The notes beneath the pieces are model-generated. The model was given only the letters and a program-made list of their open reading frames with translations, had not been told where the DNA came from and searched no databases. Position numbers and translations under genes: made by a program. A stretch of DNA of 13,318 bases from CAZMGG01 sp964565715 (GTDB taxonomy: Bacteria; Planctomycetota; UBA1135; UBA2386). Shown one piece after another: positions 1-6,490 of this stretch (position 1 is its first letter; each line of letters opens with the position of its first letter). The stretch covers positions 1 to 13,318 of the forward strand of contig CAZMGG010000145.1 of NCBI GenBank assembly GCA_964565715.1, in the 5' to 3' direction.

Positions 1-413
1 AGCCGCTTCTCCGGCCTGGGCAACAGCCCTTCGAGTGACCAGGAGACGACGCCGGCACGGCGGAGGGCCTTCACGAGCGACCCGAGCGCCGACACGTTGC
101 CGGCGACGGTCCCCGGCGCCCTGCCGGCGGCCAGCAGCTCGTCGCGCCAGCTCTCGACCATGCTGTGCGCCCGGCCAGGGCCGGCGTCGACCAGGAGTCG
201 CATCGCCTCCTCGGGCCCCGCGTCGGCGACAGCGAGCGCCCAGGTCGCGAAGCCCTGCAGGGCGCGCCGATACTTGGCGACGGCCGACGGCGACAGCCGG
301 CTGAGCCACCGGTGCAGGATCTCGGTAGGCGCCACCGCGCACGCCTTCTGCGCCGGGAGGCTGAGCATCGGCATGGACCGATCGGCGGCAACGACGGCGG
401 GCAAGGCGCTCAT
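1..413 (-). CDS. Second tyrosine recombinase, N-terminal part only (runs off the left edge)
   Basis: This frame is open from an ATG at 413-411 to the window edge, 137 codons with no stop, so the C-terminal catalytic part is not visible. The translation reads as an N-terminal SAM-like, core-binding domain of a tyrosine recombinase. Residues from about 33 follow the pattern LSRLSPSAVAKYRRALQGF, then an ELLAAGRAPGTVAGNVSALG helix segment, then a LRRAGVVSWSLEG segment. This matches a recombinase type I know to be common in planctomycetes. The start codon overlaps the stop of the upstream recombinase as ATGA, which implies translational coupling and one operon. It is not a piece of the first recombinase, because that protein already has its own N-terminal domain and full catalytic set. 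Catalytic residues cannot be checked here. The domain call is by pattern; the coupling is seen directly. Confidence 0.82.
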   Translation of the reverse strand, partial: MSALPAVVAADRSMPMLSLPAQKACAVAPTEILHRWLSRLSPSAVAKYRRALQGFATWALAVADAGPEEAMRLLVDAGPGRAHSMVESWRDELLAAGRAPGTVAGNVSALGSLVKALRRAGVVSWSLEGLLPRPEKR

Positions 414-1630
414 CCATGCCTCCTGGCGACGGCGATCGCCAGATCCAGCTCGGCGCCGACGGCGTAGCGCCTCGTCACCCGGTCGTCCTTGTGGCCCAAG
501 GCGATCCGGGCCACCTCGATGCCCTCCTTGCGCGCCAGCTCGGTTCCGCGCGCGTGCCGGAGCCGGTGCGGCGACCACCGTTCGATCTCCGCGGTGTCGC
601 ACGCCCGGTGGAGCGCCTTCCGGTAGGCGTCGATGCCGTAGTGGTCGCCGACGCTCGGCGCCTTCTTGGCGTTGCGCGCGTCCCGGGCACGCTGGCTCGG
701 GGTCATCGGCGTCTTCCGGGCCGCCCGCTTGTTCTTCTTGATCTCGGCCATCCCGTCGCGCGGTGAGAACAGGTAGCCGCCGTCGAGCCGCAGCAGGGGC
801 CGCAGGATTCTCTGCGCCTCGGGGCCCAACGCCACGACGCGCCCCTGGCCGCGCCAGCGGTTCTTGTGCTGCGGCACGGTGTAGAGCCAGATGTCCCCCT
901 TGCGATCGATGTCGGCCATGCGGATCTGCAGCGCCTCCGTCGGCCGCATGCCGGTGCACCACTGCAGCTCGACGCAGGCCCGCAGGGGCTTGGGCAGGTG
1001 GGGGAGCACGGCGTCGACATCCTCCCTGGTCACCGCGGTGACCGGCTCGGTCTCCCGCGCCCCCGCCCGGCCCCGGCGCAGGCCCGTCAGGACCGCGAGC
1101 TGGTGCCAGACCTCGGCCGGCACGAACCCCTGCCCGGCGCCCCAGCGGAACACCGCCTTGATCCGGCGCACCCTGGCGTTGATCACGTTCCGGCACAGAC
1201 GGCTGCCATCCAGCATGGCGTCGCGGACCTGCTGCAGGTCGCGCAGGGTGAACTGGTCGGTCGGCAAGTCCCGGTGCTGCTCCAGCAGGTGGTCGATGGC
1301 GTGGTCGAAGTTCACCACCTCCCGACTGATCTTGCCGATGCTGGCGTCGAGGAACTCGCGCTCGGCCCAGACCGTGAACTCGGCCGCGAGCTGCGCCACG
1401 GTCGGCCAGGCGCTCGCCGCCGGCCGCGGCCCGCGCCGGGGTGCCCGCGGCTCGGGGTCCTCGCCGGCGAGGTGGGCGGCCAGCACCTCCCGGTAGCGCT
1501 GCTGCACCTCCGGGCTGCCGTGGGTGCCAAGGTAGATCTGGCGGCGCTTGCCGTCCGGGCCGCGCAGGAAGATCACGTCGGCGCCGCGCGCCTTGTGGTG
1601 GACGATCGAGGGGAACTTGGGTTGTTGCAC
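410..1630 (-). CDS. Tyrosine recombinase/integrase, complete (406 aa)
   Basis: A site-specific recombinase that would cut and rejoin DNA through a covalent phosphotyrosine link. The C-terminal catalytic domain (about 195-400) shows the complete active-site set: Arg229 in GMRPTE, Lys256 in QHKNRWRG, His355 and Arg358 in HRLRH, His380 in ALGHKD, and the nucleophile Tyr389 in TRRYA. Residues about 75-175 form the core-binding SAM-like domain. The first 60 residues are basic and look like an arm-type DNA-binding region. The start is GTG at 1630, chosen because AGGAG lies 7 nt upstream and no ATG gives a better fit. The gene begins 114 bp past the 3' end of tRNA-Gly and reads in the same direction. 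Its stop overlaps the start of a second recombinase. The position next to a tRNA suggests the integrase of a genomic island extending leftward. The family call is secure; the island is inferred. Confidence 0.96.
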   Translation of the reverse strand: MQQPKFPSIVHHKARGADVIFLRGPDGKRRQIYLGTHGSPEVQQRYREVLAAHLAGEDPEPRAPRRGPRPAASAWPTVAQLAAEFTVWAEREFLDASIGKISREVVNFDHAIDHLLEQHRDLPTDQFTLRDLQQVRDAMLDGSRLCRNVINARVRRIKAVFRWGAGQGFVPAEVWHQLAVLTGLRRGRAGARETEPVTAVTREDVDAVLPHLPKPLRACVELQWCTGMRPTEALQIRMADIDRKGDIWLYTVPQHKNRWRGQGRVVALGPEAQRILRPLLRLDGGYLFSPRDGMAEIKKNKRAARKTPMTPSQRARDARNAKKAPSVGDHYGIDAYRKALHRACDTAEIERWSPHRLRHARGTELARKEGIEVARIALGHKDDRVTRRYAVGAELDLAIAVARRHG

Positions 1631-1640
1631 GACTCAGCTC

Positions 1641-1672
1641 CTGATGTGAGCTGATGTGGTTTTCACATCAGC
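1641..1672. repeat. Three copies of CTGATGTG, two direct and one inverted, in front of the integrase
   Basis: CTGATGTG occurs at 1641-1648 and 1651-1658 and, inverted, at 1664-1671. The last two form a perfect 9-bp inverted repeat, GCTGATGTG (1650-1658) and CACATCAGC (1664-1672), around a 5-nt loop. The cluster covers the integrase ribosome binding site and leader. There is no T-run, so it is not a standard intrinsic terminator. It could be recombinase arm sites, an operator for self-regulation, or an mRNA hairpin controlling translation. The repeats are seen directly; the role is inferred. Confidence 0.7.
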
Positions 1673-1691
1673 CAGGGATGAATCGGCCGCG

Positions 1692-1709
1692 TTCGCCGCA
1701 CTCGGCGAA
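1692..1709. other. Short hairpin between tRNA-Gly and the integrase
   Basis: TTCGCCG and CGGCGAA form a perfect 7-bp stem with a CACT loop. It lies 35 bp past the tRNA 3' end in the direction of tRNA transcription. It may help end or process the tRNA transcript, but no T-tract follows, so a terminator call is weak. Confidence 0.3.
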
Positions 1710-1743
1710 GTGCCCAAGTCCTGGGGAAGGCCTACCTAAGGAA

Positions 1744-1818
1744 TGGAGCGGGTGATGGGGATCGAACCCACGACATTCAGCTTGGGAAGCTGACGTTCTA
1801 CCGCTGAACTACACCCGC
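1744..1818 (-). tRNA. tRNA-Gly, anticodon CCC, with encoded CCA
   Basis: The minus strand folds into a full cloverleaf. The acceptor stem is GCGGGTG (1818-1812) with CACCCGC (1754-1748). The D arm is GTTC/GAAC and the anticodon stem is TCAGC/GCTGA. The 7-nt loop TTCCCAA gives anticodon CCC, reading GGG glycine codons. The T arm is GTGGG-TTCGATC-CCCAT with one G-T pair at its end. Discriminator T is followed by a genome-encoded CCA at 1746-1744. The 3' end faces the integrase, making this tRNA the likely attachment target of the neighbouring element. The gene is intact, as expected if integration restored its 3' end. Confidence 0.97.
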
Positions 1819-1847
1819 GCAGATCGCAGTCGCAGCGAACGGGGGAC

Positions 1848-1875
1848 ACGCTAGCGATGGGGTGGCGGGCGTCAA
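1848..1875 (-). promoter_or_regulatory. Putative sigma-70-type promoter of tRNA-Gly
   Basis: On the minus strand, TTGACG (1875-1870) is a 5-of-6 match to a -35 box. After a 16-bp spacer comes TAGCGT (1853-1848) as a weaker -10 box. That places transcription start roughly 20-25 nt before the mature tRNA, a usual leader length. It overlaps the 5' part of the long open frame that continues into the kinase, which argues against the kinase starting there. Confidence 0.5.
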
Positions 1876-1935
1876 GCGCGGGACGGGAGCAAGGGACGGG
1901 TGGGGCAGGAGGTCGAGCGGGAGAGTTCGGAGGGG

Positions 1936-1984
1936 GCGACGGGGCAGTTGGTGCGACGGGGCGGTTGGGACGGTGGCGGTTGGG
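1936..1984. repeat. Short G-rich direct repeats upstream of the kinase
   Basis: Two 17-bp units (1936-1952 and 1953-1969) share GCGACGGGGC-GTTGG, and a 15-bp degenerate third follows (1970-1984). A hairpin, GCCGGCC (1984-1990) with GGCCGGC (1996-2002), comes next. The whole 1819-2066 interval is strongly G-rich on the plus strand and would become the kinase leader. No clear promoter boxes were found in it. Any function is unknown. Confidence 0.55.
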
Positions 1985-2066
1985 CCGGCCGGGCTGGCCG
2001 GCGCAAGGAAGTTCGGCGGCGGTGCTCCCGCCGGGGGCGGCGGGTCTGGTCCAATCGGGGGCGGCC

Positions 2067-5000
2067 ATGGCTGACCCGCGCGAGGACCATCTGCGCTACC
2101 TGCTGGAACGGACGCTGGAACTGCCGGCGGCGGTGCGGGGGAGCTTTGTGGCGGCGAAGTGCGGGAACGATCCGGAGTTGCGGCAACGGCTGGCGGCGGC
2201 GCTGGTGGAACGGGGGGACGCGCAGTTTGCGGAGATGGCGAAGGAGGGAGCGGGGGCGAAGGAGGGAGGGGAAGCGGGGGTGAAGCAGGGAGCCGGGGGG
2301 AAGGGAGGCGCGGGGACGACGGGGGGAACGGCGGCGGCGAGGGCGGACGGCGATGCGCCGGCGCCGGCGCCGGGGCCGGAGCGAGAGGGGGTGCGAGAGG
2401 CGGAGGGGCCGGAGGAGCGGCCGCAACCCGTATCCGAACATCCCCCCGGCACCCACATCGGCCCGTACACCATCCACCAGCCCCTCGGCGAGGGTGGCTT
2501 CGGCACCGTCTACCTCGCCGAGCAGCGCACCCCCGTCCATCGCCAGGTCGCGCTGAAGGTCCTGAAGCCCGGCATGGACTCGCGCCAGGTCGTCGCGCGC
2601 TTCGAACAGGAACGCCAGGTCCTGGCCCTGATGGACCACCCGAACATCGCCAAGGTGTTCGACGCGGGCACCACCGACCGCGGCCTGCCCTACTTCGTGA
2701 TGGAGCTCTGCCGCGGCGCCCCGCTCATCACCTTCTGCGATCAGCACCGCCAGACCGTCCCGCAGCGCCTGCGCCTGTTCACGCAGATCTGCCACGCCGT
2801 CCAGCACGCCCACTCCAAAGGCATCCTGCACCGCGATCTCAAACCCTCCAACGTGCTGGTCACCGTCCAGGACAACGCCACCCCGACCGTCAAGGTCATC
2901 GACTTCGGCATCGCCAAGGCCCTCACCACCCCGCTCACCGACAAGACCCTCTTCACCCAGGCCGAGCAGATCATCGGCACCCTCCAGTACATGAGCCCCG
3001 AACAGGCCGAGGGCTCGCTCGACATCGACACCCGCACCGACGTCTATTCCCTCGGCGTCCTGCTCTACGAACTGCTCACCGGCAGCACCCCGTTCGTCGA
3101 TCCCACCCGCCAGGAACCCTCCCAGCCCGAACTCCACCGCCGCATCCTCCAGCTCGACCCGCCGCGCCCGTCCACCCGCCTCTCCCAGTCCGGCACCGCG
3201 CTCGCAGCGCTGGCCGCCCAGCGCCGCACCGAGCCCGCGCGCCTCGCCTCCACGCTCCGCGGCGAACTCGACTGGATCGCCATGAAGGCGATCGAACGCG
3301 ACCGCACCCGCCGCTACGCCACCGCCAGCGAGCTCGCCCAGGACGTCGAACGCTACCTCCAGGGCGAACCCGTCCTCGCCGCGCCGCCCAGCACCGCCTA
3401 CCGCCTGCGCAAGTTCGTCCACCGCCACCGCACCGGCGTCGCCGCAGCCCTCGCCGTGTTCGCCGCGCTGCTGACCGGCGCCGTCGCGTTCGCCTGGCAG
3501 GCCCAGGAAGCCCGCCAGCAGCGCGACCTCGCCCGCCTTGCACAACGCCGCGCCGAGGACACCGCCCTGGTCATGGAGGACGTGTTCGCCGGCATCGACC
3601 CGTCCGCCGAAGCCGAGCTCGGCATGCCGCTGCAGGACCAGCTCCGCCAGCGCCTGCGCGCCTCGGTGGCGCAGCTGCAGGGCCAGCAGGGCGACCCGCT
3701 GACCCGCGCGCGCCTGCAGACCGCGTTCGGCCGCACGCTGCTGGCGCTGTCGGACCATCGCGAGGCCGAGACCCTGCTGCGCCAGGCGCTCAGGACCCGC
3801 AGCGAGGTCCTCGGTCCGACCCATCCCGACACCGTGCAGGTCGCCGAGTCGCTGGCCGCCGCCGTGCTGCAGCTCGGCCGCGCCGGCGAGGCGGTGGCCA
3901 TGCTGGAAGAACTGCAGGCGCAGGGCGCGCTGGCGGACGCCGACCTGCTGCTCGGCATGAGCTACCGCGCCGACGGCAGGCTCGAGCGCGCGATCGCCGC
4001 GTTCGAACGCGAGCGCGCGCGGCTGCAGGCGCGCGGCGGCCCGGACACCAGCGACGGCCTGCTGGCGCTGCACTGCCTCGGCGCCTGCTACCGCGAGGCC
4101 GGGCGCGGCGCCGACGCGATCCCGCTCCTGCGCGAGGTCCTGCGGCGCCGCACCGCGCTGCTCGGCAAGGACCACGTAGACACGCTCACCACCGCCAACA
4201 GCCTCGCGGTGGCGTTCACCGAGGCGGGGGAGACGGCCTCGGCGCTGGCGCTCTACCAGGAGACCAGGACCGGCCTGCTCGAGCGCCTGCAGCCCGACCA
4301 CCAGGCGGTGCTGAACGTCAACTCCAACATCGCCGCGTTGCTCGGGCGCATGGGCCGCGCCGCCGAAGGCGTGCCGCTGCTCGAGGAGGCGCACCGGCGT
4401 TGCCTCCAGCGCTACGGGCCCGACCATCCCGACGCGCTGCGCATGGCCGTCGCGCTGGGGAGGCTGCTGTTCTCGGCGGGGCGTCCGGCCGACGGGCTCG
4501 CAGTGCTGCAGCAGGCGCGGCCGCGGTTGCTGGCCGGCGGTGACGAGAGCGCGCTGGCCATGGAGTGCCTGATCGGCGAGGGGCGTTGTCTCGCGCATGT
4601 CGGCAGGGCCGGCGAAGCGGTGGCACTCCTGCAGCCGGTGCTCGAACGGCGGCGCGTGCGGCTCGGCGAGGACGATGCGCTGACCCTGCGGCTCCTGGCC
4701 GAATGCGCCGGCTGGCAGCGGCAGACGGGCGCCTTCGCCGCGGCGCAGGCGATCCTGGCGCAGGTGCTCGAACGGCAGCTGCGGCTGTTCGGCGAGCAGC
4801 ACATCGACGTCGCGGCGACCCGCTTCGAGCAGGGCGTGACGTGGTTCCAGCAGAAGGAGTCGCAGCAGGCCATCGCGGCGTTCGCGGCGGTGCTGCCGGT
4901 GCGCGAGCGCGAGCTCGGGCCCGACCACCGCGACACCGTGCAGACCGGCGCCAACCTCGGCTCGGCGTTCTGGCAGGCGGGCCAGCTCGACCGGTCGGTG

Positions 5001-6047
5001 CCGGTGCTGCAGGCGGCGCTGCAGTCCGCCGAGCGAGGCCTCGGGGCGGGGGACGAGACCACGCTGTCGGTGGCGCAGGACCTCGCCGTCAACCTGCGCG
5101 ATGCCCGGCGCGACGACGAGCTGCTGGCACACCTGCGGGCGTGGCTGCCGGCGCTGCTGCGGCAGGGGCTGAGTGGCCTGCGCATGTCGTTCGCCGGCTG
5201 GCTGGTCCAGCGCTGCCAGCGGGACCAGGCGCTGGGCGAGGCCGTGCCGGTGCTGGAGGCGATCTGCGAGCAGCAGCGCGCGGCCGGCGTCGACGAGCAG
5301 CAGCGCCTCGGCGTCGAGAACAACCTGGCGGCGGCGTACTGGTCGGCGCGGCAGTTCGACCGTTCGGTGCCGCTGCTGCAGGACCTGGTGGCGCGCAGCA
5401 AGGCGCTGCTCGGCGAGGACGCCCTGGAGACGCGGCTGCGCGCGGTCAACCTGGCGGTCAACCTGCGCGACAGCGGGCGTGCGGGTGAGGCGCTGCCGAT
5501 CCTCGAGGACCTGGTCGGCAGGGTCGTGCGCGGCGAGCTGCCGGGGCCGCCGGACTTCGGCTTCTGGCGCCGCGAGCTGGGGAAGACCCAAGCCGCCTGC
5601 GGCCAGCGCGATCGCTGCCTGCAGACGGTCGCCGACTACGTCGCGGCGGCGCGCGCTGGGGGCGGCCGCCTGGATTCGGATCTGGTGAACGGCGGGATGA
5701 TCCTGCTGGATGCCGGCCTGCACGCGCAAGCCGAGCCGCTGCTGCGCGAGTGCCTGGAACTGCGGGTGGCGCAGCAGCCGGACGCCTGGAACACCAGCTT
5801 CGCGCGGGTGCTGCTCGGCTCGGCGCTGCACGGGCTGCACCGCGACCAGGAGGCGCGGCCGCTGCTGGAACAGGGTGGGCGCGAGCTGCGCGCGGGGGCG
5901 GCGGCGGTGCCGCCCGGTGCGCGGGCGCGCCTGCTGGAGACCGCCGACCGGTTGCTGGCGTTCTTCGCCGACGTCGGCGACGCGGCGGGAGCAGAGCCCT
6001 GGCGGGAGTGGCGCGAAGAGCTGGTGGCGCAGGGCGTGCGGCGGTAG
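2067..6047 (+). CDS. Membrane Ser/Thr protein kinase (PknB/Hanks type) with C-terminal TPR repeats, 1326 aa
   Basis: Phosphorylates Ser/Thr of protein targets and probably senses or docks partners through its TPR half. Order: N-terminal helical segment (1-55); Gly/Ala/Glu low-complexity linker (about 58-125); kinase domain (131-430); single membrane helix (456-477); short coiled coil (478-505); about 42-residue TPR-type repeats from about 540 to the end. Kinase motifs are intact: GEGGFGTVY (141-149), Lys164 in VALK, HRDLKPSN with Asp257, DFG at 279-281, and MSPEQ at 309-313. The ATG at 2067 is chosen because MADPREDHLRYLLE begins the N-terminal motif usual in planctomycete kinases. The open frame continues upstream to 1857, but that part is low-complexity and overlaps the tRNA promoter. 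The ribosome binding site is only a G-run. By topology the kinase is cytoplasmic and the TPR part extracytoplasmic. Base skew differs greatly between linker and kinase domain. The substrate is unknown. Confidence 0.95.
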   Translation: MADPREDHLRYLLERTLELPAAVRGSFVAAKCGNDPELRQRLAAALVERGDAQFAEMAKEGAGAKEGGEAGVKQGAGGKGGAGTTGGTAAARADGDAPAPAPGPEREGVREAEGPEERPQPVSEHPPGTHIGPYTIHQPLGEGGFGTVYLAEQRTPVHRQVALKVLKPGMDSRQVVARFEQERQVLALMDHPNIAKVFDAGTTDRGLPYFVMELCRGAPLITFCDQHRQTVPQRLRLFTQICHAVQHAHSKGILHRDLKPSNVLVTVQDNATPTVKVIDFGIAKALTTPLTDKTLFTQAEQIIGTLQYMSPEQAEGSLDIDTRTDVYSLGVLLYELLTGSTPFVDPTRQEPSQPELHRRILQLDPPRPSTRLSQSGTALAALAAQRRTEPARLASTLRGELDWIAMKAIERDRTRRYATASELAQDVERYLQGEPVLAAPPSTAYRLRKFVHRHRTGVAAALAVFAALLTGAVAFAWQAQEARQQRDLARLAQRRAEDTALVMEDVFAGIDPSAEAELGMPLQDQLRQRLRASVAQLQGQQGDPLTRARLQTAFGRTLLALSDHREAETLLRQALRTRSEVLGPTHPDTVQVAESLAAAVLQLGRAGEAVAMLEELQAQGALADADLLLGMSYRADGRLERAIAAFERERARLQARGGPDTSDGLLALHCLGACYREAGRGADAIPLLREVLRRRTALLGKDHVDTLTTANSLAVAFTEAGETASALALYQETRTGLLERLQPDHQAVLNVNSNIAALLGRMGRAAEGVPLLEEAHRRCLQRYGPDHPDALRMAVALGRLLFSAGRPADGLAVLQQARPRLLAGGDESALAMECLIGEGRCLAHVGRAGEAVALLQPVLERRRVRLGEDDALTLRLLAECAGWQRQTGAFAAAQAILAQVLERQLRLFGEQHIDVAATRFEQGVTWFQQKESQQAIAAFAAVLPVRERELGPDHRDTVQTGANLGSAFWQAGQLDRSVPVLQAALQSAERGLGAGDETTLSVAQDLAVNLRDARRDDELLAHLRAWLPALLRQGLSGLRMSFAGWLVQRCQRDQALGEAVPVLEAICEQQRAAGVDEQQRLGVENNLAAAYWSARQFDRSVPLLQDLVARSKALLGEDALETRLRAVNLAVNLRDSGRAGEALPILEDLVGRVVRGELPGPPDFGFWRRELGKTQAACGQRDRCLQTVADYVAAARAGGGRLDSDLVNGGMILLDAGLHAQAEPLLRECLELRVAQQPDAWNTSFARVLLGSALHGLHRDQEARPLLEQGGRELRAGAAAVPPGARARLLETADRLLAFFADVGDAAGAEPWREWREELVAQGVRR

Positions 6048-6070
6048 GGCGGCCGTGCGCGTGCCCCCAT

Positions 6071-6480
6071 CTTGATTGCGCACCAATTCACGGCCGTGCG
6101 CCGCGCGCGCAAGGTGTTGTCGGGGCGTGGTTTGCGATGGCCGTTCGGCGCGCCGCTGGCGCGGCGCCCGGCGACCCCCGATCTTGATTGCGCACCAATT
6201 CACCGCCGCGCGCCGCACGCCGCGCGCCGCGCGCCGCATGTCGCGCGCCGCGCGCCGCATGTCGCGCGCCGCGCGCCGCAAGCCGTGCGCGCAACGTATT
6301 GTCGGGACTTGGTTTGCGATGGCCGTTCGGCGCGCACTGGTGCGGCTCCCCGGCGACCCCCGAATCCTTGATTGCGCACCAATTCACGCCCACACGCCGC
6401 GCGCCGCACACCGTGCGCGCAAGGTGTTGTCGGGGCGTGACTTGTGATGGGTGGGGCGGCGCGCCGCTGGCGCGGTGACC
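6071..6480. repeat. Triplicated intergenic repeat, each copy holding a variable heptamer array
   Basis: Three tandem copies start at 6071, 6183 and 6367 and fill the 443-bp gap between the convergent kinase and MscS genes. Each opens with the identical CTTGATTGCGCACCAATTCA. Then comes a run of GCCGCGC-type 7-bp units, then GCGCAAGGTGTTGTCGGGGC or a variant. Each ends in a GC hairpin: CGCGCC-GCT-GGCGCG at 6149-6163 and 6460-6474, altered in copy 2. Copies 1 and 2 share 26 identical bases at 6128-6153 and 6310-6335. Copy 3 is degenerate at its end. A remnant resembling a repeat end (CCCCCAT) precedes copy 1. No convincing protein is encoded. It may be a dispersed non-coding repeat of this genome. 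Confidence 0.88.
6205..6288. repeat. Twelve-unit GCCGCGC heptamer array in repeat copy 2
   Basis: Twelve consecutive 7-bp units can be read without a gap: GCCGCGC, GCCGCAC, GCCGCGC twice, then GCCGCAT-GTCGCGC-GCCGCGC twice over, and a final GCCGCAT-like run ending GCCGCAA and GCCGTGC. Within it a 21-bp (three-heptamer) higher-order period is visible at 6221-6262. The equivalent position holds 2 units in copy 1 (6093-6106) and 4 units in copy 3 (6389-6416). Confidence 0.85.
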
Positions 6481-6490
6481 GCGCGAACGC

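Noticed and set aside
71..391. Minus-strand 106-residue Arg-rich frame
   Set aside because: It lies inside the second recombinase in another frame. The recombinase frame has coherent domain sequence, while this one is compositionally biased.
1650..1672. Intrinsic terminator for tRNA-Gly or the integrase
   Set aside because: The hairpin is perfect, but neither strand has a following T-run, and it lies over the integrase start region.
1872..6281. A 1469-residue open frame antisense to the kinase
   Set aside because: It is the complement of a codon-biased high-GC gene, with Arg/Gly/Ala/His-rich sequence and no domain pattern. The kinase on the plus strand has all catalytic motifs.
6183..6283. 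Peptide repeat MRRAARD on the minus strand as part of a real protein
   Set aside because: The 7-residue peptide repeat is a by-product of the 21-bp DNA period. All frames through it give low-complexity Arg/Ala peptides and no start with a ribosome binding site was found.
6149..6346. Compensatory base changes preserving the terminal hairpin between repeat copies 1 and 2
   Set aside because: Copy 2 can still form a short stem, but the 1-nt gap shifts the pairing register, so aligned positions do not covary.
6071..6480. CRISPR array
   Set aside because: There are only three copies with 112- and 184-bp spacing, the intervening sequence is itself repetitive and related, and no cas gene is present.
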